Of a stretch of DNA of 5,726 bases, positions 1 through 5,516 are shown one piece after another. The first letter of the stretch is position 1. The number at the start of each line of letters is the position of its first letter. Below the pieces are notes generated by a model. That model was not told the origin of the DNA. It did no database searches and saw nothing but the letters and a program-made list of their open reading frames with translations. The DNA is from a candidate division FCPU426 bacterium. GTDB lineage: Bacteria > Oederibacteriota > JAAXVQ01 > JAUVAV01. Made by a program: the position numbers and the translations under genes. Where the stretch lies: NCBI GenBank assembly GCA_030619365.1, contig JAUXBQ010000170.1, forward strand, positions 1 to 5,726. The letters are read 5' to 3'.

Positions 1-8
1 AAAGAAAA

Positions 9-168
9 TGTCATTGCGAGGACCTGCCCGGCGCATGCTGGGGCGTTTTCAGCGACGAAGCAATCTCCCGGATTGAAAGCGTGAATTCCTACAGGAGATT
101 GCGACCTCAGGGAGTCCCATACGATTCCCCAACCGGTCGGGGCTTCGCCCTTCGTGCCCGCAATGACA
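9..168. repeat. Palindromic interspersed repeat (MITE-like), TGTCATTGCG ends
   Basis: The outer ends are a perfect 10-bp inverted repeat, TGTCATTGCG at 9-18 and CGCAATGACA at 159-168. The match extends imperfectly inward to about 15 bp. Inside is a second perfect 9-bp inverted pair, GCAATCTCC at 60-68 and GGAGATTGC at 94-102. A small GGGC-TTC-GCCC hairpin lies at 140-150. From memory, repeats with TGTCATTGCGAG...GCAATCTC cores recur in intergenic regions of many uncultured bacterial genomes. They carry no gene and are probably non-autonomous mobile or structural elements. This copy lies 33 bp past the stop of the minus-strand OmpA-fusion gene, so it could also fold in that transcript's 3' end. 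No U-tract typical of an intrinsic terminator is seen. No protein-coding gene is supported in 1-201. Confidence 0.72.
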
Positions 169-201
169 GCGTTTGGGAATGAAATTATCCAAGACAGGAA
201 A

Positions 202-2160
202 TTATTTTTCAGGCAGGATCAGATGTATTTCCACGCGACGGTTGCGCGCCCGTCCGTCTTCGTTACCCCGGCGGTTTTCCGGACGGTCCTGGCCGAACCC
301 GACCAGTTCGATCAGGTCGCGCGAAGAGGGTTGGGACTTGGCCAGGAAATTGGCCACCATCAGGGCCCGCGCTTGGGAGAGTTTCAAATTCGCGGCTTGG
401 CTGCCGATTTCATCGGCGTGTCCTTCGCAGATCACCTGCGCGTGGCGGGGATGCCGGCGGATGAGTTCGCCCGCGGCCCTGCACTTGTCGTGCCTGGCGG
501 AATCCAGCACCGCGCTGTTGAAATCGAACAGAATTCCCGGAATGACCACACCGGTTTTACCTTCCGGCGCTTTCACCTCTCTGGCCAAAATCGCCTGGAT
601 ATCCTCGGAAACCACTATTTCCGTCTGGTCCGGATACACAATGGCCAGGTCATAACCGTACGTGAGACAGGTATCCGCGACCGCTCCTGTCTCATCTTTT
701 CCGTCCCACATGATTTCCTTGGGCAGCGCCTGCTTGCCGGTCAGGTTCCTGACCACCTTCCGGGTTTCGCGTTCGCGAATGGTCAAGGTCCAGGCCGAGA
801 CCTCCGGCCGGTCAACGAACTCAAAACGCACGGCGGGCTCGATCCCCGCCCCGTCCTCGAAACGCAATTTCAACGGCGGTTCCAGCCGGGGGATGCTTTG
901 CTTCCGGACCGTTTTCCCGGCTTGAAATATATATTGATAATTTTTCGCCTGCCTCACCAGGGCGCCGCTGGCATCGCGCCCATCCCAACTTAAGGTCTTG
1001 GGCGGCGCGCCGTCTCCGGCAAAGGCCCTGACCACGCGGCCGGATTGATCCCGGATCTCGAAGCGCCAGGCCTTCACTTGCGGCGCCAGGCGCGGCGGCT
1101 TGAAAAACAGGCGGCCTTCGAAATTTCTCGGAAGCACGGTCAGGGTTTTCGGTTTGGCCTGCGTCACATTGGCGACTTTCAGTTTCATGGGCAAGGCGTC
1201 CCGCCCCAAGGGTTCGGACCTAAGCTCCCGGGGCCGCGCGTCTTCGGCGGGCAGAAAATAATACGTCAGCGTAAAGCGGTGATTATCGCCCAGTTCGGCA
1301 AAAGGCTGAAAGGCATAATCCAGGCCAAACGCCGCGTGGCGCACGCCCGCGCCCAGCGAAAGCGAGCCTAAATCATTTAACAGGCGGTAACCGCTGCGCA
1401 CGAATACCAGCTCGTGGTAGGTGTAGGCCAGGCCCACGGCCACGCCCGAGTCTTCCGGGGCTGCCAGGGGCCGCCGCCAATCCGACAACAGGCTGACCGT
1501 ATGCCCCGGCCACGGCGACAGGTTAAGGGCCAGGCCGGCCAAAAGACAGGCCGGCAGGGGATCTGCTTCCTCTTCGTACGCGGTCATGCCGCCGAGATTA
1601 CGCAGGGCCACGCCCACGCGGAGCGGCCCCCCGGCCAGACGATATTGCAGGCCCAAGTCCGCGACCAGGCCCTGGCTGCTGAACCCGGCCAGCACGCTGT
1701 TGAAAACCTTCAGCGCTACGCCGGCCCGGAAATCCGCGCCCAGCGGGCGGGCGTAGGCCACGGTCCCCACCAGGTCGTAATTTTCCAGATTGCCGACTTC
1801 CTCCCCGTATTCATTGAACTCGACGAAGTTGTAGGTGGTGGCGTAAAAAATTTGCAGGGCCCAACTGCCCTCCAGCCACCCGGGATACAGCCCTTCCAGT
1901 TGTTCATAGGCCGTGTCCACGAACGAGGCCACGTGGGTAAAAGAGACGCTGGGCGATTTTTGCCCAAGAATCCCGGCCGGGTTCCAGGTGAGCGAATGGC
2001 TGCCATCCTCGCCGGCCACGCCGGCCGCCAGGGCGGCGGCGTTCGCGGGAATTTCCAGTTGCAGAAAATCCGCGCCCGTGGTGCCGGCCGCCCGCGCCAG
2101 CGAGGCCGCTCCCAGGAGCAGCGCGACCGCCAAATTAAAAACCAGACTGCAACGACGCAT
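202..2160 (-). CDS. PorV-like outer-membrane barrel fused to FlgD-Ig-like repeats and a C-terminal OmpA domain
   Basis: Predicted outer-membrane protein of about 652 aa. I chose ATG at 2160 because GAGGTG (2167-2172) sits 6 nt upstream; a GTG at 2169, giving 655 aa, lies inside that site. Residues 1-24 are a signal peptide (Arg-Arg, hydrophobic core, ALARA-like end). Residues about 27-305 resemble PorV/PorQ (UPF0164) barrels: the opening FLQLEIPANAAALAAG, then SLTWNPAGI, then alternating strands ending in an aromatic FTLTYYF strand. Residues about 340-525 hold two FlgD-like Ig repeats, each with a W-D-G turn (SWDGRDASG, MWDGKDETG). Residues about 535-652 are an OmpA/MotB domain with ILFDFNSAVLD, GHADEIGS (the Asp expected to bind diaminopimelate), VGFGQDRP and NRRVEI (the binding Arg). 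Known for the family: PorV is the T9SS shuttle recognising C-terminal sorting domains, and OmpA domains bind peptidoglycan. Combining both roles in one chain is inference. It probably forms an operon with the stalk gene upstream. Confidence 0.87.
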   Translation of the reverse strand: MRRCSLVFNLAVALLLGAASLARAAGTTGADFLQLEIPANAAALAAGVAGEDGSHSLTWNPAGILGQKSPSVSFTHVASFVDTAYEQLEGLYPGWLEGSWALQIFYATTYNFVEFNEYGEEVGNLENYDLVGTVAYARPLGADFRAGVALKVFNSVLAGFSSQGLVADLGLQYRLAGGPLRVGVALRNLGGMTAYEEEADPLPACLLAGLALNLSPWPGHTVSLLSDWRRPLAAPEDSGVAVGLAYTYHELVFVRSGYRLLNDLGSLSLGAGVRHAAFGLDYAFQPFAELGDNHRFTLTYYFLPAEDARPRELRSEPLGRDALPMKLKVANVTQAKPKTLTVLPRNFEGRLFFKPPRLAPQVKAWRFEIRDQSGRVVRAFAGDGAPPKTLSWDGRDASGALVRQAKNYQYIFQAGKTVRKQSIPRLEPPLKLRFEDGAGIEPAVRFEFVDRPEVSAWTLTIRERETRKVVRNLTGKQALPKEIMWDGKDETGAVADTCLTYGYDLAIVYPDQTEIVVSEDIQAILAREVKAPEGKTGVVIPGILFDFNSAVLDSARHDKCRAAGELIRRHPRHAQVICEGHADEIGSQAANLKLSQARALMVANFLAKSQPSSRDLIELVGFGQDRPENRRGNEDGRARNRRVEIHLILPEK

Positions 2161-2166
2161 GCCTTG

Positions 2167-2172
2167 CACCTC
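2167..2172 (-). promoter_or_regulatory. Shine-Dalgarno site GAGGTG for the PorV-OmpA gene
   Basis: GAGGTG on the minus strand ends 6 nt before ATG 2160. This supports ATG 2160 over the GTG at 2169, which is part of the site itself. The same hexamer precedes the 589-aa gene. It lies within the 23-nt gap after the stalk gene's TAG stop, consistent with translation from a shared mRNA. Confidence 0.7.
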
Positions 2173-2183
2173 GCGTTGTCAGG

Positions 2184-2759
2184 CTACCGAATCACAACCA
2201 TTTTCCGCTTTTCCTTAAACTCTTCCGTTTCAATATAGACGATGTATACGCCGGAGCGCACGGTCAGGCGGTCCCGGTTCGCGCCGTTCCAGGCGGCCTC
2301 AAAGCTGCCGGCCTGGACGACCCGGTCCACCAGGGTAATCACCAGTTTGCCGCGCAGCGTATACACCTTGATCTTCACGCGTTGCGTCCGCTCCAGATAG
2401 AGACCAATCTGCATGGGGTGGCTGGTGCTCGGTTTCAGGACATTGCCGCGGATCACGACCGGGTTCCCCGCGCCCGGCTGGAGGGCCCGCGGTTTGGGCG
2501 TCAGCGTGGCTGTAAAAGTGGCCGTGGGCGAGAACCCGATGGGCGTGATGGTCGGCGTTTGCGTGGAGGTAACCGTGGGACTCAAGGTGGGCGTGATGGT
2601 CAGCGTGAACCCAAACGGCGTGGGCGTCCCGGTTACCGTGGGCGTGATGGTCGGCGTGAACCCAAACGGCGTGGGCGTCCCGGTCACCGTGGGCGTGAAG
2701 GTGGCCGTGGCCGCTAAAACCGGCCCGGCTGTCAGACTGAGGGCCAGGCCCATCACCAA
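2184..2759 (-). CDS. Secreted Thr/Pro-stalk protein with C-terminal FlgD-Ig/T9SS-like sorting domain (start disrupted)
   Basis: The open frame gives 191 aa from TTG 2759; GTG 2756 and ATG 2753 are alternatives. Residues 1-16 look like the hydrophobic core and AxA-type end (GPVLA|ATA) of a signal peptide, but the positively charged N-terminus is missing. It is present upstream in the same frame: ATG 2783 followed by TAG, then K-N-G-L-L-S. Residues 18-90 are a Thr/Pro stalk (TPTVTGTPTPFGF and similar) containing a 17-aa duplication. Residues about 98-191 are a FlgD-like Ig domain: VVIRGNVLKPS, VKIKVYTLRGKLV, AWNGANRD, SGVYIVYIE and a basic KEKRKMVVIR tail, as in T9SS-type C-terminal sorting domains. 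There is no other folded domain, so the mature protein is stalk plus sorting domain. It ends in TAG 23 nt before the PorV-OmpA gene, suggesting an operon and a cargo/carrier relationship. The function beyond surface display is unknown. Confidence 0.75.
   Translation of the reverse strand: MVMGLALSLTAGPVLAATATFTPTVTGTPTPFGFTPTITPTVTGTPTPFGFTLTITPTLSPTVTSTQTPTITPIGFSPTATFTATLTPKPRALQPGAGNPVVIRGNVLKPSTSHPMQIGLYLERTQRVKIKVYTLRGKLVITLVDRVVQAGSFEAAWNGANRDRLTVRSGVYIVYIETEEFKEKRKMVVIR
2587..2688. repeat. Two tandem 51-bp units in the Thr/Pro stalk
   Basis: Two direct copies of a 51-bp unit lie at 2587-2637 and 2638-2688. They differ by only a few substitutions, and the start of a third copy follows at 2689. 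The unit encodes 17 residues of the TPTVTGTPTPFGF type. It is in frame, so copy number changes would lengthen or shorten the stalk without frameshift. Confidence 0.88.
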
Positions 2760-2777
2760 GCTGAGTAATCCGTTTTT

Positions 2778-2783
2778 CTACAT
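2778..2783 (-). other. Probable ancestral start ATG followed directly by in-frame TAG
   Basis: On the minus strand ATG (2783-2781) is followed by TAG (2780-2778), then AAA AAC GGA TTA CTC AGC and the TTG at 2759, all in one frame. Reading past the TAG yields M-x-K-N-G-L-L-S-L-V-M-G-L-A-L-S, a standard signal peptide. One base (AAG or CAG to TAG) would explain the stop. TAG is also used as the terminator of this same gene at 2184-2186, which argues against genome-wide amber reassignment. Confidence 0.7.
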
Positions 2784-2968
2784 GTGCTTCACCCGCCTTT
2801 TCCAAGTCTGTTCCTGGCGTTTTTCAGCTTAAAAAAGCAATTTCCTATCAGTTTATATGGTGGGAATTTCACAGGGGTTTCCTTTACAGTAGTTCCGATT
2901 TTCCCTTTCACGGTAAGCTGATACAAAAACCAGCTTGAATGCTTTTTGATAAAACTTCCGGCGGGCTT
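2784..2968. other. AT-rich intergenic region with a hairpin, leader of the stalk/PorV operon
   Basis: 185 bp without a supported gene separate the deacetylase stop from the stalk gene start. The region is clearly AT-richer than the operon downstream. It contains an inverted repeat, AAGCTG 2915-2920 and CAGCTT 2931-2936, with a 10-nt loop, extendable by a G-T pair. No U-tract follows on the minus strand, so it is not a clear terminator. Weak -10-like TATAAA can be seen on the minus strand around 2855, without a convincing -35 partner. A promoter for the operon is expected here but I cannot place it firmly. Confidence 0.45.
2789..2799 (-). promoter_or_regulatory. Shine-Dalgarno site AAGGCGGGTGA upstream of ATG 2783
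   Basis: The minus strand reads AAGGCGGGTGA, close to the consensus AAGGAGGTGA, ending 5 nt before ATG 2783. It fits that ATG and not the TTG/GTG/ATG cluster at 2759-2753, which has no comparable site. This is the main reason to regard ATG 2783 as the original start. Confidence 0.62.
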
Positions 2969-3598
2969 TCATGTTATCTTCAGGATTTTTCTGATAAAAG
3001 CAATACTTGGGCTTTCAAATAGGCCGGATACTCTGGTTTTAAAAACAAACATGGAACAATTGCGTATTCCGATCCGTCCCAATTCAAAGATGTCCCTTTG
3101 GCTGTTTATCGACTCATTTTCTGTAGTAAAAGCTGCTGAATATCCTGCTTGGGCGGCTCGCGATTTTATTTGCTGATGGTAATGCTGTTTCTTGCCTTTA
3201 GGGTAGGCTAAATAGCGGATTTTTCTGTTTAAGAGGTTTTCCAGTTGGATTTTTGAATTTAGCAATTCTTTCGCTGCCAGGTCAGGAGTTATTTCAGATA
3301 ATATCTTATGAGTGACAGTGTGACTTTCAAAGTCAATTCCATCTTTTTGCATGGTTGTTATTTCATCGATATTCAGCATGGCCTTGCTGCTATTAACCAA
3401 ATTACTAATAAGAAAAATAGTGGCAGTTAATTGGTTGTTTTTTAATATCGGACAGGCGTTTAAGAAATTATCTTGATAACCATCGTCAAAAGTAATAGCG
3501 GTCTTGTCGTGTGCGATGCCGGATAATTTATCCGTCTGAAAATTTTCCACCAGTTCGTTTAACGAGATGTTTTTAAAATGCGTACTTAAATAGGCCAT
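2969..3598 (-). CDS. Polysaccharide deacetylase (NodB homology domain), N-terminally truncated
   Basis: Encodes 209 aa from an internal ATG. Family role: metal-dependent removal of N- or O-acetyl groups from polysaccharides (carbohydrate esterase family 4). Visible motifs, in order: ITFDDGYQDN at 35-44, with the catalytic-base and metal Asp pair D38/D39; SHTVTH at 92-97, with zinc ligands H93 and H97; RYLAYPKGKK at 128-137, the third NodB motif; and FELGRIGIRN at 171-180. The C-terminus looks complete. The ATG is not a credible start: there is no Shine-Dalgarno site, and family-like sequence continues upstream in frame to 3662 (TYHQITD...DISVTVKNFSKQ). No ATG, GTG or TTG occurs in that extension before a TAG at 3716-3718. 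The first part of the gene is therefore lost or displaced, and it is probably a pseudogene despite intact catalytic residues. Its AT-rich, Lys/Asn/Ile-rich composition differs sharply from the GC-rich operon downstream, suggesting acquisition. Confidence 0.78.
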   Translation of the reverse strand: MAYLSTHFKNISLNELVENFQTDKLSGIAHDKTAITFDDGYQDNFLNACPILKNNQLTATIFLISNLVNSSKAMLNIDEITTMQKDGIDFESHTVTHKILSEITPDLAAKELLNSKIQLENLLNRKIRYLAYPKGKKQHYHQQIKSRAAQAGYSAAFTTENESINSQRDIFELGRIGIRNCSMFVFKTRVSGLFESPSIAFIRKILKIT

Positions 3599-3715
3599 CT
3601 GTTTGCTGAAGTTTTTAACAGTAACCGAGATATCGGGCGCAGAGCGACCATCCGTAATTTGATGATAGGTTAAATTTCTCCGGAAGTGAAAAAGTGTGAA
3701 AAGGTGGCCGGCACT
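3599..3715 (-). pseudogene. In-frame upstream remnant of the deacetylase without a start codon
   Basis: Reading upstream of ATG 3598 in the same frame gives 39 more codons before TAG 3716-3718. The inner part, about 3599-3670, reads TYHQITDGRSAPDISVTV then KNFSKQ. This matches the usual opening of NodB-family enzymes (xLTYHxI...F..QMxYL). The outer part (SAGHLFTLFHFRR) does not look like the family. The break in homology therefore lies near 3671-3685. No standard start codon exists in the segment. Confidence 0.62.
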
Positions 3716-3746
3716 CTAGGCTAACGCGCCGCATGCCCGGGAGCGA
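3680..3746. other. GC-rich junction block between two AT-richer genes
   Basis: This short block separates the deacetylase remnant from the stop of the 589-aa gene. It contains a near-duplicate GTGAAAAAGTGTGAAAAGG (3686-3704) followed by a GC-rich stretch. Three 6-bp palindromes are visible: GCCGGC at 3707-3712, GCATGC at 3731-3736 and CCCGGG at 3736-3741. It encodes nothing recognisable. It may be the scar of a mobile element or of a deletion that removed the deacetylase 5' end; that origin is inference. Confidence 0.35.
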
Positions 3747-5516
3747 TTATTTAACAATGGCCACTTTCTTAAAGCCATACTTTTTCACGACACCGTTTTT
3801 GGTAATGCTAATCCGATATAAATAAATACCCGGTGCAAGATCCCCGACATCCCAAATCAGCGTATTGCTCGGCGGGGACGACTGTTGCAGAGCGGCAACC
3901 CGATTACCCGCTATTTCATATATGTCAATATTAATCTTATCGACCCCTGCTTCCTCCCAAGCGAATATTACTCTGCCCCTGGCCGGATTGGGATAAGCGA
4001 TTACATCTCTATCTAATGTAATGTAGCTTGGCCAGCCCGATGTCGTTTGCGTGGAGGTTAGTGTGTGTATAGGGGTATGAGTTTGGGTTTGAGTAGGAGT
4101 GATGGTTGACGTCTGGTTATAGCTGGAAGTCGGGGTTATGGTCTGTGTATGCGTGGTGGTCACGCTCAACGTAGGGGTGGTGGTTGCCGTGGGTGTAAAC
4201 GTCAAGGTTACAGAAGGCATGGCAGTCTCCGTTAAAGTCGGAGTAGCCGATGTAGTTATTGACGGCGAAGAGGTCGGTGTATTCGTCAACGTCCAAGTTA
4301 TCGTGATTGTAGGAGTAGAGGTTGAGGTATGTGTCACCACCGGAGTAACGGTCGGGGTTACCGTTAGGGTCGCGGTATAAGTATAGATCGGCGTGGAGGT
4401 ATAGGTGGGAGTGACCTCCGGCGTGATGGTTGGGACTCCGGTTGGTCCATATCCAAGCTCGTCAAAATAGTAGGTCCCGGTGTTGAATTCGTATATTTGA
4501 ATGTAGCTAATCCGGCTGGTATCCACCGTGGTATAACTACTCATATTCCAAAACATCTTGGTCCAGGCGTTTTGGATAGACGCATTTTGCGACCAGGCCG
4601 TCTCGGAATTGCCATCCGCGTCCAGGAAAAGGAGCTCCGCCGGGTTGACTCCTTGCGTATCGTAGACATAGGCGTAAAACTCATCGACGCCGGACAGATC
4701 TAGCGGGGGCGTGGCCGAGGTAAATATCCGCACTATGCCGCCGCCCAAAGCCGGCATGATGCGTAAAGAGCGAGTGCCACCATACACTATGGTGGTATCA
4801 AAACTCGGATTCGACTGCAGGCCCTCCTCGAAATAATTACCGACCGTTCCATTCCCTACTTCAAAATTTTGGTAGGGTCCGCTGGTGATAACGACGGGGG
4901 TAAAGGTTGGCGTTACGGTCGGCGTATTTGTGGGGGTCCCCAGCGCCGGCGTGCTGGTCGGCGTCGTGGTCGGCGTGATCGTGGCGGTTCCAGCCAGTCC
5001 GTATCCGATCTCATCAAAATAATAGGTTCCCTCATTGAATTCGTATATTTCTATGCTGCTAATCCGACTCTGATCCACCACGGTGAAAACACTTAAATTC
5101 CAGGAGATCTTCGTCCAGGTGTTTTGTGTGGCGACAGCTAGCGACCAGACCGTCTCGGAAGTACCATCCGCGTCCACGAGCGTTATCTCCACGTAATTGT
5201 TCCCTTGCGTATCATAGACAAAGACGTAAAACTCATCGGCGCCGGTAAGATCTAACGGGGTCGCGGACGCGGGGAATACTCTCACCGTACCTCCGCCCAA
5301 AGCCGGTAGGATGCGCAAAGAGCGGCCGCCGCTATAAACCGTGGTCGTCTCAAAACTCGGACTCGACTGAAATACGTTTTCGAAGTAATTTCCGACCGTC
5401 CCATTCCCCGGTTCAAAATTTTGATACGACGCGGCTTTCGCCAAGGAAGACGTGTTGGTTAAAATGAATATTGAAAAACCAAACATTATAAGGCTCTTGC
5501 TTAAAACAGTTTTCAT
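3747..5516 (-). CDS. Secreted two-domain jelly-roll (CBM-like) protein with Thr-rich stalk and T9SS type-A-like sorting domain
   Basis: 589 aa starting at ATG 5516, with GAGGTG 9 nt upstream. Residues 1-29 form a signal peptide (K residues, hydrophobic core, end near LAKA-AS). Residues 31-173 and 215-357 are two copies of one domain, about two-thirds identical by my hand alignment. Each runs from YQNFE.GNGTVGNYFE through SLRI.PALGGG, DEFY..VYDTQG and DADG.SET.W to GTYYFDE.GYG. This pattern resembles beta-jelly-roll carbohydrate-binding modules, in which a W-K-x-x-W-N strand and a terminal YYFDE strand are typical. No catalytic motif is visible. A Thr/Pro linker (174-214) separates the copies. 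A Thr/Ser/Pro stalk follows at about 361-492. Residues about 500-589 are a sorting-type domain: AYPNPARGRVIF, INIDIYEIAGNRVA, WDVGDLAPGIYLYRI and a KKVAIVK end. Probably exported by Sec, then handled by a T9SS-like system and displayed on the surface to bind glycans. The ligand is unknown. Confidence 0.84.
   Translation of the reverse strand: MKTVLSKSLIMFGFSIFILTNTSSLAKAASYQNFEPGNGTVGNYFENVFQSSPSFETTTVYSGGRSLRILPALGGGTVRVFPASATPLDLTGADEFYVFVYDTQGNNYVEITLVDADGTSETVWSLAVATQNTWTKISWNLSVFTVVDQSRISSIEIYEFNEGTYYFDEIGYGLAGTATITPTTTPTSTPALGTPTNTPTVTPTFTPVVITSGPYQNFEVGNGTVGNYFEEGLQSNPSFDTTIVYGGTRSLRIMPALGGGIVRIFTSATPPLDLSGVDEFYAYVYDTQGVNPAELLFLDADGNSETAWSQNASIQNAWTKMFWNMSSYTTVDTSRISYIQIYEFNTGTYYFDELGYGPTGVPTITPEVTPTYTSTPIYTYTATLTVTPTVTPVVTHTSTSTPTITITWTLTNTPTSSPSITTSATPTLTETAMPSVTLTFTPTATTTPTLSVTTTHTQTITPTSSYNQTSTITPTQTQTHTPIHTLTSTQTTSGWPSYITLDRDVIAYPNPARGRVIFAWEEAGVDKINIDIYEIAGNRVAALQQSSPPSNTLIWDVGDLAPGIYLYRISITKNGVVKKYGFKKVAIVK
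4041..4436 (-). repeat. Low-complexity Thr/Ser/Pro stalk coding region
   Basis: About 130 codons of degenerate short Thr-Pro/Thr-x-Thr repeats (TPT, TVTPT, TSTPT) within the 589-aa protein. Unlike the 51-bp units in the stalk gene, these have diverged at DNA level and no exact long repeat unit is evident. The plus strand here shows a Val/Gly-rich open frame (4138-4380) that is only the antisense image of ACN/CCN codons. Confidence 0.8.
4446..5426 (-). repeat. Internal duplication encoding two jelly-roll domains
   Basis: Copy 1 is coded by 5426-4998 and copy 2 by 4874-4446, offset by 552 bp (184 codons) including the Thr/Pro linker. Insertions or deletions inside the domains are absent or nearly so. 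Conserved stretches include GNGTVGNYFE, PALGGG, VYDTQG and GTYYFDE. The divergence is concentrated in putative loop segments such as residues 107-116 against 291-300 and 127-130 against 311-314. Confidence 0.85.

Noticed and set aside
154..2238. Long plus-strand open frames (154-993, 1045-1371, 1414-2238) opposite the PorV-OmpA gene
   Set aside because: They are antisense images of a GC-rich gene. They have no recognisable domains, their composition is unnatural, and the minus-strand product has a signal peptide and a full OmpA domain.
2587..2709. Possible CRISPR array from the regular repeats
   Set aside because: The units are tandem and contiguous without unique spacers. They are in frame and encode a Thr/Pro stalk.
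2184..2783. Genome-wide amber (TAG) reassignment
   Set aside because: The same gene ends naturally in TAG at its expected C-terminus, and reading through would run out of frame into the next gene. A local mutation or error is simpler.
2299..2805. 168-aa minus-strand frame starting MEKAGEAHVEK and rich in His/Asp/Ala
   Set aside because: It is the stalk gene read in another frame. The HADHHAH-like repeats are frame-shifted Thr/Pro codons, and the frame has no signal peptide.
2382..2832. Plus-strand Gly/Val/Arg-rich frames over the stalk
   Set aside because: They are reverse complements of Thr/Pro repeats, so the apparent repeat proteins are artefacts of the real minus-strand repeats.
2915..2936. 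Intrinsic terminator for the deacetylase
   Set aside because: The stem is short, only 6-8 bp with a 10-nt loop, and no U-tract follows it on the minus strand.
4138..4380. Plus-strand Val-rich 80-aa frame resembling a hydrophobic peptide
   Set aside because: It is the antisense of ACN-rich Thr codons in the 589-aa protein's stalk. It has no ribosome site and no independent support.
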